Of a stretch of 52,521 bases of DNA, positions 42,825 to 52,521 are shown piece by piece. A program made the translations under genes and the position numbers. The notes beneath the pieces were generated by a model. The model saw nothing but the letters and a program-made list of their open reading frames with translations. It ran no database searches and had not been told where the DNA came from. Source of the stretch: Plantago elongata (lineage: Eukaryota > Streptophyta > Magnoliopsida > Lamiales > Plantaginaceae); assembly GCA_036897095.1 (NCBI GenBank), contig JAYMSP010000426.1:1-52521 (forward strand), in the 5' to 3' direction. Within the stretch, counting starts at the first letter, position 1, and each line of letters starts with the position of its first letter.

Positions 42825-45743
42825 GTACTTGGTAAAGGTAAGTGTGTGCGCAGTAATTATTTTTCTTTATCATGGTCTGACACATGGACTTATGACAGCA
42901 ACAGAAAGAGAGGGACAACTGTCTGAATGATCATCATAGAAGGGAACTGCCCCTGAAACCTATATGGACAAATGCTACAATTAGACCAGGGCTTGCAAGG
43001 ACTGGCAAACTTTGGAAATAATTTTTTAAGATGAGTTTTCTCGAATCTAAGGAAGGCTTTGGAAAAAAAGTATTAAAGGGAAGAGTGTAAAAGAATATAA
43101 ATTAAGTCCAACTCTGTTCAATTTTAGTAATAAGCCATTCCCAACCAGTCACTGAGAAAGAAAGGCAGGGGAAACAAGAAAGGACAAATTTCGGAAAAAA
43201 GTAGTCTGCTGGAAACCAGCTCAGCAGAAAAAGGATTGGTGGGAGAAGCATCACAACATCTCTCCGAAGAAGCTATCCCTGATGCTGCAGCTAGGAAATA
43301 CTAACACAAAGAAATAGGAGGAATATTGCATGGGCTGTTGGCACCAATGGCCTAAGGAATTAAAAAAGAGGGAATATATGGATGAAGAAAATGAACCGGT
43401 TGAAAAATCTCATATTTACGACTCAAAACAGAGAGGTGCATGAGTCCAATTCTATAGATTCTGATTCCTATCAAAGTTTTGTAGATACAAATCATGTTCC
43501 TCAGATTTAAAGGATGGAGAAAAGATCAAGTTACACTGAAGATGAAAACCTTCCCAATCATGAGATCTTAGACCAGAAAGAGAAGAGTATTATCATATCA
43601 CGGAAATAATTCAACTGATATGTTATACAGAAAAATGCACATGGATCCATATAGGAATAAACACTCCGCTGGGAATTGCAGATGAAATATATAATGATAG
43701 AACAAAATTTTGAAGAACAAATACGATTCATTCTTGACCTCTCCTGTTTATTCGGCGGGTGTTTCTACAAGCTTATTAAAACAATTTAAGCAACTAATTC
43801 AAGCAATAATTAACAAGGTGCTTCATTAGTTCTGCTTATTATGCTTTACATATGCAAAGCATAAGCCATAATCTACTAGATAATACTACAAAAGGGCTAT
43901 GAACTAGATTTAGGGCTGTCACAGTAGAATAATATTATTCTCCATTTTTATATAGATGCTAAGTTATCTAAGTACATATACTTGACAGCGTAAATCCACG
44001 AGAGTCTAAGGGAATTTTACTATTTCCATTTATAGTGAACCATCAAATTTAGAAGTTTTAAGGTGACAAACCTTGTAACAATTTCGTCCTCCCGCCTGAA
44101 CAATGCAATATAACGCCACTTTTTTCTCTGAACATCTTTTGCACTTTGCATCGGTCATCTGGACTCGAAAGAAGAAAATCCATAAGATAAATTGAACTAA
44201 AACTAATTCACAAAGACCAAAGGGTGTAACAATACTATAGAGACCTAGGGAACCAAAGATTTTAATCTCTCCATATACACACAAATTATGCAGATAGAAA
44301 AAATAAAGACCAACCTGCACACGATTTAACTCCTCAGGCTCCCCACTCTTCATTTCATCTGCAGTTAATGCCGCCTGGTGCAAGATATGTTTCGGCAAAG
44401 ATTAGGAGGCTCCAAAAAACATCAAATTGTATATCACATTGGAGGTGACTCAGGTCTCAGGTGAGAACTTGACATTGTCTTAACATGTAATTTATCCGTT
44501 AAGTGTTCAGCTTTATTCATCAAGTGTTCACTGTTCAGCACTTGACATCATCTTAACATGTAATTATTCCATTAAATGTTCAGCACAGACTTAGAGAGCA
44601 ATTCAGAGATAGTATACCAAAAGTCCAGTTCTCCTAAACCAAATTCTGATCTACATTTAAATCAAGTAATAACATATGCAATTAACCAAAACTAAAATAG
44701 TTTACAACCTGAGCATACAGCTAAAGAAGTTTAAAATTGTTGGGTTTATTGTGGCTGACAGGGACATAGAGTCCTAAATTATTATTATGATTAATGTATG
44801 TTATTCATATGAACTTTTAGTACTGATAGGAAATTTAACTATTAGATTTCAAGTCAAATTAGGATGTTGATAGTTATTATATTACCTAATAGTTCAAGTA
44901 AAATTAGAAAAGCTATTACAGTATATATATTAAGTAGACAATTATCGGAGTTGAATTGAGTACTTAATTTAAGTTAAATTGGACTCATTTGTAATATAAA
45001 TGTAAATAGACTTAAATTAGAAAAAATCTTCTCCGATTAAATTTCAAGTCAAATTTGACCTCAACTAAATCAATTCATCATAAAAAAAACATTCAATCTG
45101 TTTTCTTCAATTAAATTTCAAACCTTAATTCAACCCCAACAAAATCATTTACTTAATAGCTAATACTTCTTCTCCATCCTTTCAAATTTAATTATAACAG
45201 ACCGGTACGCATTATATCAAACCCTAGTTCAACTCGAAAAAAGTCAATCCATTATCAGAAACAACATTATAGTTACATTCATATAATTATTCCATCATAT
45301 TTGTAACTAGGTTTCACTACAACACGCACAACGTGTTCTCACGTTCTACTGTTACATATAAGGGAACTAGCGTTTATTATTGATTAGTCGGAAGTTAGTC
45401 TATTTCACTCAATAGAATTGGTTGTCATTTTGGGTGGTTGGTCTCTCCATATTGGTGTCATTATTTTATTTATGATATATCAATTAAACTCCAGAAAATC
45501 TAGCTATTGCTACACCAAACTCCTATCTTTTGTAATCCCTAAATACCCTGCTCTATCAGTGGCTTGCTTAGAAAGAAGACAAATGAGATCAACATTTGTG
45601 AGCAAGTAATTATCACACTTTTATATTGGTACAGAAACTCAAATAGAGTTGGAACCTGCCTTTAGTTCCGAATGTGACATCTGCACTAATTGCTCTGGTT
45701 CCAACTCCATGTTTAACAGACGATGTGCTAATTCAGTATTCAT

Positions 45744-46812
45744 CTGCAAAGAACAAATAATTAGAAGAAAAGGCAATTTAGAAAACATAGAAAACAACAT
45801 CATCAGATGAATGTACACACACAAAACACAGCATAAACCGAGGAAAATCTACAGAGCATATTAAAGAAAGCATCAGATATAGATATCAACAACATTTACT
45901 GAGCCAGCAGAAGTACTTTACATATCAGATGTCATATTATTTATCCAATCACTCAAGAGAATTTTTCTTTTCTGTTCAACGACAGTATCTAGGTAGTCCA
46001 GGTCCAGGCAGTATCTCTAATTTTATTGGGCCACAGGCCCAGCTCCAGCCTTCAGGCCAGCAGTCCAGTCCAGCTACACAGTATCTGTAAATTTTCTTTG
46101 GACCATCAGGCCATGTACATTGGTTGGGCTGGGGCCCCTGCCAGGCTGAGTCCCGGCACGGTTTGGCTTATCGCGCTGGACCTTAGCCGGGACTGTCAGA
46201 CATTTGGTCTTTTTGATTCCCATACTTTAAACTTTGTTAATTTAACATGTAATTTGTGCATTTGAAATATTTGTTCTTCGTGGCTTGATTTGTATATGGA
46301 TCATAAATGAAGCAAAACTTTTCTATGAAAGATTCCCTTTCGTACGAGAAGTGACACACTGTAACTTTATTTATTAGTTAATGAAGTTTAGCAGTTTAAC
46401 AAAGAATATTGAATCTCCGTAACAACAGTGGTCTGAAAGACCCAATACACAACAAATCCAATAAAACCAACAACACAATTCCTACAACACACAAAGCATT
46501 GTGATCCAAACTAGGCAATATCCTCTGCAAACTAAATCCAAAATCAAAAACATGAGAAGCACTAAATTGACACAAGAACCGCCAGAACATCATTTCAACT
46601 TAGATACACGGGACGTCATTTTGGCCAACCCATCATGTATAGTGTGTTTTAACACAGATATCCGGATGTAAATTTTTTCATCCGTTCCTTTGTATGTTTC
46701 AACTTTCAACTTAGACGCCTCTTATCGTAGTCATGATCGCTAATTAACTTCTTGAATATTCAGTAATTTGTTGAACACCATTAATCCACAATAAAATACA
46801 AAGAAATGAATA
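45744..46812. other. spacer, no gene seen
   Basis: About 46025-46200 is a GC-richer patch with GGGCC and CAGGCC words, resembling another patch at about 50695-50755; both look like dispersed repeat DNA. No upstream TFIIS exon is recognised here. Confidence 0.4.
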
Positions 46813-47750
46813 CACTATAAAAAAAATTGGCAACATCAACTAAGACATTCCAACAAAACAAGTTTAGTTGCTATTAACAACAAAATTACAACAAAATACC
46901 AACAATATATTAATCCAGTAAAATACGTTAAATAATTGCAACGAATGTACTAACCAATTTGTGTTGCAACAATATTTATGTTGAAAAATTGTTGAAAATG
47001 AAGGAGCGGGTAATCAACACCAACAAAATTTTCCAACAACATCAATGATTCGGTTGGAATGTTGTATTTTCAATGATTTTCGGTTGGAATGTTGGAAACT
47101 ACAATTTGTTGTATTTTCAATGATTTTCCAACAAATTGTAGTTTCCAACATAATTCGGTTGGAATGTTGTTGGAAACCATTTTTTTAAGGTGTTCTATAA
47201 TGTATACTAATTAATTAAAATACAACACCTACTCCTAATATTATAATTATAATATGCATTTTATAAAAGAATTTAAATATAATGGGGCAGCAACATAATG
47301 ATAGTGGTTAGATGAGGAGGTTTGAGAAACAAATATTCGTGTGCATATATATGTTTTGTGGTAATAAATTGGGAGTAACATGTAAACACGGTACAAGATA
47401 ATTGTGTATTGCTAGGAAAACGTATTATTCCGAGCAAATATAGTGAAATATAGAGGTTAACTAATCATAAAATATATTTTACTCAATTATTAACATTGTT
47501 TTAGTTGATTCAGTTGTAAGAGAATAAGTTAATAACCTGTAGGATCCGGGTTTGAGTCTCATTGGCCACAATGAAGTGCTTATAATATTTTAATTTTTCC
47601 AATAAATGTTTTGCGTTGTTGAATTATCAACGCCACTATCAATAACCGTTCATCCAACAAAAAATATTAATTAGTAAGTTGAAATACCGACAAAACTTTT
47701 ACTTTTAGTATCAAATTTTATAGTTGGTGTTGCCCTATTTTCTTGTAGTG
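46813..47750. mobile_element. non-autonomous CACTA (En/Spm-type) element
   Basis: The left end is CACTATAAAAAAAATTGGCA. The right end on the minus strand is CACTACAAGAAAATAGGGCA, the classic CACTA terminus, and both continue with CAACA-type subterminal words. ATA flanks both sides (46810-46812 and 47751-47753), the three-base duplication of this superfamily. It is 938 bp with no transposase reading frame. Inside are many CAACA/TTGTTG motifs and a long hairpin. Confidence 0.75.
47092..47150. repeat. perfect 21-bp inverted repeat (hairpin)
   Basis: Arms GTTGGAAACTACAATTTGTTG minus its last base, and the exact complement CAACAAATTGTAGTTTCCAA, plus one further pair, enclose a 17-base loop (TATTTTCAATGATTTTC). 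Copies of CGGTTGGAATGTTG stand on both sides. It lies inside the CACTA-type element, where transposase-binding motifs cluster. Confidence 0.85.
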
Positions 47751-47753
47751 ATA

Positions 47754-48675
47754 GGAACTTTGAATTTGAATACTTAACACCTAATAAGATATAATAAGAT
47801 AGTTGGAGGAAATTTAACACCGATATGATAAAAAAAACCTTAAATATTATTTGATGTACGAAAACAAAAGCATCATAATTCATATTTTACCTGGTTAGCT
47901 AATATGTTGCACACTGATAAAAAAAATTCCATCCATACTTTTAGTTTCTCTTTATTACGTTTAAAGATAGTTTTTTTATTTATATGACAAAAAATTGAAT
48001 GTCCAATAGATTACCCAATCCCAACCATATTTAACAAAATGAAAAACTCTCATAAGTCATAAAAAATTTAAGAGTAATACATAAAAATGAGTCCATCATA
48101 CCATTATAATTTTTAATTTTTTTGAGATATAGTATTATAATAGTGAAACAAGATGAATTTATGATTCGATTCTACATGCAAATCACCACCAATCTCTATT
48201 CAGAGAATATAATCAATTTCGAGAAATCAAACCCGTGACCTAATGGTTACTAGGTGTCTCAGTTTGACACTTGGCTACAAGCGCTTTGACAACAATAAAC
48301 AATTTACAAATAGACAAAATTCAATAAATTACATAATTTGTATACAATATCCCAGGATTCTCAGAATTCTCACAATAACTTACTTTCATAAGTTTTTGTA
48401 TAAAAAGATAGAAGAGAATCCGAAAATTCCTAAGAGTCCTACACAGTTTGATTCCGCCACAATTAGTATTAAATAATAAATAATTTAAAAATAGACAAAA
48501 ATTAATAATTTACACTTAAAACTGCATAATTAGTATATAATATAGTAAAACTTTTGGGAGTTTTTCAAGAACCTGGACTTTCACTAAGTTTTTATAAAGA
48601 TAAAATCGTAATTGGAATGAATAATTACCATTTACCACCCAAACTATCTGGTACCGGAAATTCAAACTACAATCT
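47754..48675. other. AT-rich spacer
   Basis: No gene is recognised. About 48225-48275 (AAACCCGTGACCTAATGGTT) resembles one end of a tRNA-related SINE in reverse orientation; weak. Confidence 0.4.
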
Positions 48676-49690
48676 GTGTCCCTCCCGCCCAAGAAAGTTT
48701 TGAAGATGATTGAAGCTATATGTTGGCAATTTTTGTTGTCTGGGGATGTTTGTGGTAGTAAAAAAGCACTAGTTGCTTGGGAAGACATTTGCAGACCGAG
48801 GTCTGAAGATGGTCTTAATTTGGTTCATCTTCATATTTGGAACAAAGCTTGTATGGTGAAACTGTTATGCGTAAGAAAGCTGATAAGTTGTTGATCAAGT
48901 GGATTCATGGTTTTTATATGAAAACAGCTCCAGTTTTGACTATGGAGGCTCCATCTGATTCCTCCTATTTTCCAAGAAAGTTTTGAAGTGTAGAGATTTT
49001 GTGTTACATCAACAGGTGGACACTAACTTTTCGATGGAAGTCGTTTCACAATGAAGCAGGTCTATTTGTTGTTTAGGCCAGCAACTGGCAAGATTATGTG
49101 GAGGGAGTTGATTTTGAATAATGCAGCTACTCCGAAGTCTAAGTGGCTGTTTGGATAAACATTTGAGTGGGCATTTGAATGTATTTTGGTGAAAATTGTG
49201 TTTGGATGAACATTTGAGTAGGGTATTTTAAGTGTATTTTAGGCCAAATTACTGTTCATCGAGTCAAATGGGAATATTCGAATCCCCATCAAACACCCCC
49301 TAAATTTATTCTCTGGCTTGCTTTGCGAGGGCGTCTTGCAACAAAGACTAGGCTTGCACAGTTTGGTGTTGTTACTGATCAAACTTGTGTTTTCTGTGGA
49401 AACTTTCATCATGAAACTCAAGAGCATCTTTTCTTTCTTTGTCCTGTGATTAATCAAGGTTGGCAAGTGTTTCTTCAATGGATGGGTACATCAAGGAATG
49501 CTTATGATTGGCTTAGGGAAATAGAAGTACTTACAATGGCTGTAAAAGGTAAGAAAGCAGGCTCTAAAGTTTTAAAAATGGTTGTATTGTTGAGTTCGTC
49601 TATGCAATATGGATTGAGCGGAACATGCACATTTTTCAAGATGTGCGAAGACTATGGAACAACTAGTTAGAGGAGTTGTCTTTGTTGTAA
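48676..49690 (+). mobile_element. LINE ORF2 relic (reverse-transcriptase tail and zf-RVT), split by a MITE
   Basis: The plus strand reads LPPKKVLKMIEAICWQFLLS, ALVAWEDICRPRSEDGLNLV and HLHIWNKACM. Then, after frame breaks, come KWIHGFYMKTAPVLTM and ILNNAATPKSK. After the MITE it reads FILWLALRGRLATKTRLAQF and CVFCGNFHHETQEHLFFLCP. The last is the zinc-binding zf-RVT motif (C-x2-C-x7-H-x4-C). These are C-terminal parts of plant non-LTR retrotransposon polyproteins. Several frameshifts and stops make it inactive. It is a different fragment from the LINE at 40137-40616. Confidence 0.82.
49143..49300 (+). mobile_element. Tourist/Harbinger-like MITE, copy B, inside the LINE relic
   Basis: Bounded by GTGGCTGTTTGG and CAAACACCCCC and flanked by TAA (49140-49142 and 49301-49303). 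Its interior GGCCAAATTACTGTTCATCG matches copy A. Reading the LINE frame across the element while skipping it and one TAA joins PKSK to FILWL, so the insertion point is exact. Confidence 0.82.
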
Positions 49691-49744
49691 TCTGCATGTG
49701 ATACGCATCTTAGCTTAGCTCAGTTTTACTTTACTTTGACTTAT

Positions 49745-49890
49745 GGAACGTTTGGAATTGAATTGTAATCGGTCTATTTGGCTCGATGAACAATAATTTG
49801 GCCTACAATATACTTTAAATATTTCCATTTTAATTCTATTCCAAACACAATTTTACCAAAATTCATTCAAACGCACATTCAACTTCTATA
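49745..49890 (-). mobile_element. Tourist/Harbinger-like MITE, copy C (eroded)
   Basis: The minus strand carries GGCCAAATTATTGTTCATCG and an AATGGAAATATTTAAAGTAT segment, in the order of copies A and B. The ends (ACGTTTGGAATTG and ATTCAAACG) are partly eroded and the target duplication is not clear. Confidence 0.55.
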
Positions 49891-50763
49891 TCAATCAGTT
49901 TTTTAGTGTCCTGTTTTGCGATGCATATGAGTTTTCCTGCGGGATGAGTCTTTGTTGTAATGTGACGCGGTACTGCTTTGTTTACTTGGAAACAAAATTA
50001 TCTTTTACTAAAAAAAAATGCGGTTAGCACGACGTTAGTTAACCACCGGATTAGACACAAACTGGACGGGGCTAGAATGAAGTAAGGTGATTGGGGCCAT
50101 AACCATTGTACGATTGTCCGCTTATTACAAGACAAAACCTTAAGGACCATATACATAAATTTGAGGGTCGTTTTCTAATTCTAGACTAATGATTTTTTGT
50201 AACAAGGAGACAAAAATCAGCGTTAATTTATGTGAAAATATCGAGCTTATTTCCTAGACCTTTTTGTTTCTGTCCCTAAGTTTAGAACTAGCTTCACGTG
50301 ACAGTACATGTCTGTCCCCCATGTAAACGGTGACAACTTGTTTCCTTTTATTCTTAACGTTTAAAGTGTCTGAATTGATGCATATCACATTATTCCTCGT
50401 GAAATGTTGCTGCTTGGCCTAATTATCATCTCAAATATGAGATACTATAAGATATTTTAAATTATGAAATTTAGTCCTAATCACCATTACATTATCACGA
50501 ATAAATATCGCATTGGCAGTCTATTAAAGCAGATAGCAACACCTACAAGTTTCAATATATAAGTTTGTTCAATGGATCAATCGATGGAGTGAATGATATG
50601 GCACCTAATTATGTTTCTGCCTTTCTTTTTCATTATTGTTATATTCAGACCATAATGATATTACAACTGACTTAATTAGTTCGCGAAGTGCATTGGCAGG
50701 CCCGGCTAGGTCCAGTGCAGGCCCCTATTTCGGGGCCCTTGGCTGGGCCAAGCCCATATTTCA
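49891..50763. other. intergenic DNA
   Basis: No gene is seen. The last 70 bases are a GC-rich patch (GGCCCGGCTAGGTCCAGTG and following) of dispersed-repeat character. Confidence 0.4.
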
Positions 50764-51082
50764 TGTTGAAAAAAGTTATAATCGTATTGTAATAATATAA
50801 CAATGAATGACAATTACCTCCTCTAATACACCACTACTATTCCTTATTTATTAGGGTCAAAGGCCACCAATTATTTTCCTTTGTATCTTTTGTAAGTTAC
50901 ACACCATTTATATACCCCACTAATTGTAGAGATTAAATCTCCTCATATTGTAGCCTATAAATAATAGTTCATGTTGTATTTTACATATACTTGTAGCAAG
51001 AATAATGAAATGCTCTTCTACTCCTTCATTTTATTGTTGTTCTTCTTTCTTCCATATCACATTAAATATATAATTTGTATCA
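50764..51082 (+). mobile_element. candidate LTR (solo or 5' LTR)
   Basis: Begins TGTTGAAAAAAG and ends GTATCA, about 319 bp. Inside is TATAAATA at 50956-50963, followed by a TTCTACTCCTTCATTTTATT leader. Directly after it is CGTTATCAGCACGA, which resembles the primer-binding start of some plant Copia elements. No target duplication or second LTR was found. The pol relic to the right is on the opposite strand, so it is probably from another element. Confidence 0.35.
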
Positions 51083-51639
51083 CGTTATCAGCACGACAAT
51101 GCTCAACAAACTGATAGAGGTTAAAGCTAGAAGGAGAAGAAGAGAGTTGCAATTGGCCATGCATGGATAATGATCATCATCACTCTGGCAACTCCAGGAC
51201 ATGAGCCCATCAATACTATCTTTCCTCTTAATTACATTTACAAATAGTATTTCTTGCACATTTGCCATACATTTTTTAATTGTCTTATGTGTCTACAGGT
51301 AACCATGTAAAATGGAGTATTGTCCAAGAGTTATTGTCAGATAATGGGATACATGTACACACATGACTATTCATCAATCTTGAATTTATATTAATCGAGG
51401 TATATATTATCAAAGTGATGAGAGAATTGCTTGGTGAAGATAAGTTTTACTTGTTTATTTACATTATTAAATTTCCTTTACTCACTATACAATATCATCT
51501 AACCACTTTACATTTTTGATTAATTGTGAATCATACATAAACTCATGTTTTGGATGAACTTTTCAAGTGGTAATGAAATGCGATATAGTTTACCATGTTC
51601 TATGAAGTGAATATGAGATAATAGCAAGACACCTCTACA

Positions 51640-52521
51640 CTCGCAAGTGTTTATAGGATGTAAATATTCATGCCACAACAAATAAGGTCTCTCATACTTT
51701 TTCTTTTAGAAACTTGTAAAAAATGTGGATAGCTTTCAAGAAAACTTTCCCCCACATTCTTTGGTTCATCCCATAAGCAATCAACATAGCATTACTTAAT
51801 TTCTTGTGAAGTGTCAATTCATTGTTATGCCATGTTTGGTTGAAGTGAGTAAGGAGCACAACTCATGCAAAAAAAGCACACAAATATTCAAGTAGTGAAA
51901 CATATTTCCCCACACAACTACTACTAATCACTTTAACCCTTTTGTTGAGCTCATTCTCAACTTCATTTTTTTATAGAGATCACAAATCCTCTATTTCTCC
52001 ATCTTTACTTTTGATAAATTACACTAAATAATTTTTTGTGCAATCATTTATAAAAGTAATGACAACCATGTTAATCACATATATTAGATTTAATTTGAAA
52101 CCATACACAAATGTATGAATTAAATCAAGTAGTCCAATTTTCTTTCAACATATTGAAAAGAACTTGTCAATTGCTATTTCACATAATAAAACTCTACTCT
52201 TGAGTTAAACATCTATGTGAAACGTTGGTTAATATTATGTGTTAATTAATTTTCTCAAAGTATCATAATTAACATTTTCAAGTCTACCATAACATGAGTC
52301 AAACGACTCAAACAAGTGTACGTAGAATTCATAGCTTTTCCATTCTCTTTGTTGTTAACAACCATTGAGATTTTGATCATGCCTTCGGTGACTAAACCTT
52401 GGCCAACATAGACATCGTTCATGGTCAAAGTGACCTTGATAGGGCTCAAACAAAAGACATATGTGTTGGTCCAGAAAACGGTAAAGGTAAAGACTGGGGG
52501 GGGGGGGGGGGGGGGAATGGT
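51640..52521 (-). mobile_element. Ty1/Copia pol relic (pre-integrase and integrase region)
   Basis: On the minus strand the pieces MNDVYVGQGLVTEGMIKI and LSRLTHVMVDLKML resemble the gag-pre-integrase region, which normally has LWH..LGHVN. Then come LDLIHT and FINDCTKN (integrase core), and further left PYLLWHEYLHPINTCECRG, comparable to the PYELW..RKP..LRVWGC block. Stops and shifts are frequent. The element continues beyond the window edge. Confidence 0.65.
52496..52515 (+). repeat. 20-base G homopolymer
   Basis: GACT is followed by twenty G and then AATGGT, inside the Copia relic. Pure G runs this long are rare in plant nuclear DNA and are often assembly or sequencing artefacts. Confidence 0.9.

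Larger units (their letters stand above)
41856..45743 (-). pseudogene. 3' exons of a TFIIS-type zinc-ribbon gene (N-terminal part missing)
   Basis: Four in-frame minus-strand exons: 45743-45660 (MNTELAHRLLNMELEPEQLV, then QMSHSELK), 44374-44315 (AALTADEMKSGEPEELNRVQ), 44158-44072 (MTDAKCKRCSEKKVALYCIV, then QAGGRNCYK) and 41942-41856 (LQCTGCGNEFYADVGTVTII to the stop). Together they give the end of a TFIIS central domain and a zinc ribbon with CKRC and CTGC pairs, as in plant TFIIS-related proteins. The first intron works only with a GC donor (AAG-GCAGGT). The last intron is about 2.1 kb and holds repeats. All phases are 0 and all exons open, so the part may still be transcribed. No upstream exon with the rest of the central domain was found to the window end, so I treat it as truncated. 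A distant 5' exon cannot be excluded. Confidence 0.6.

Noticed and set aside
39686-45743. Helitron or Pack-MULE that captured FolD and TFIIS fragments
   Set aside because: No Helitron end, long terminal inverted repeat or 8-9 bp duplication was found, and the remembered taspase-FolD linkage offers a simpler explanation.

Overview
The window is nuclear DNA of a flowering plant, most likely a eudicot. Genes are split by AT-rich GT-AG introns. The proteins are plant types: neomenthol-dehydrogenase/salutaridine-reductase-type SDRs, RFL-like PPR proteins, and relics of a chloroplast-type FolD and a phytyl ester synthase. The spaces between genes carry plant MITEs, LINE, Copia and CACTA remnants, and a piece of plastid DNA. 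I cannot name the species.

Layout. 1-2.4 kb: a possible partial 3' end of a gene, then an intronless TAF8-like gene (minus). 2.4-7.2 kb: AT-rich DNA with two MITEs and a possible short TATA-driven transcript. 7.3-13.3 kb: two intact tandem SDR genes with identical exon lengths. 14.7-16.2 kb: an intact PPR gene, followed by a decayed copy of its 3' end that is split by a plastid trnR-ACG fragment. 18.5-19.7 kb: a dead third SDR. 21.4-24.4 kb: a complete 11-exon phosphomannomutase gene. 25.1-26.7 kb: a PPR pseudogene (minus). 28.0-30.8 kb: an LTR-like promoter block abutting a phytyl ester synthase pseudogene. 31.6-35.5 kb: a complete 11-exon threonine aspartase (taspase 1-like) gene. 36.1-37.8 kb: a 5-exon 4'-phosphopantetheinyl transferase gene (minus). 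39.7-45.7 kb: the last exon of a FolD gene and four 3' exons of a TFIIS-type zinc-ribbon gene (both minus), with a 5'-truncated LINE among them. 46.8-52.5 kb: mostly transposon remains: a 938-bp CACTA-type element, a LINE relic split by a MITE, an LTR candidate and a Copia integrase relic ending in a 20-base G run.

Functionally these are independent housekeeping and specialised-metabolism genes, not an operon or a pathway cluster. Likely working genes are TAF8-like (transcription), SDR1 and SDR2 (carbonyl/alcohol oxidoreduction), the first PPR (organelle RNA), PMM (GDP-mannose and ascorbate supply), taspase-like (Ntn hydrolase) and PPTase (carrier-protein activation). The rest illustrates local duplication, decay and transposon insertion. 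Exon borders were set by eye from splice consensus, reading-frame continuity and remembered family conservation. No alignment or database search was run.
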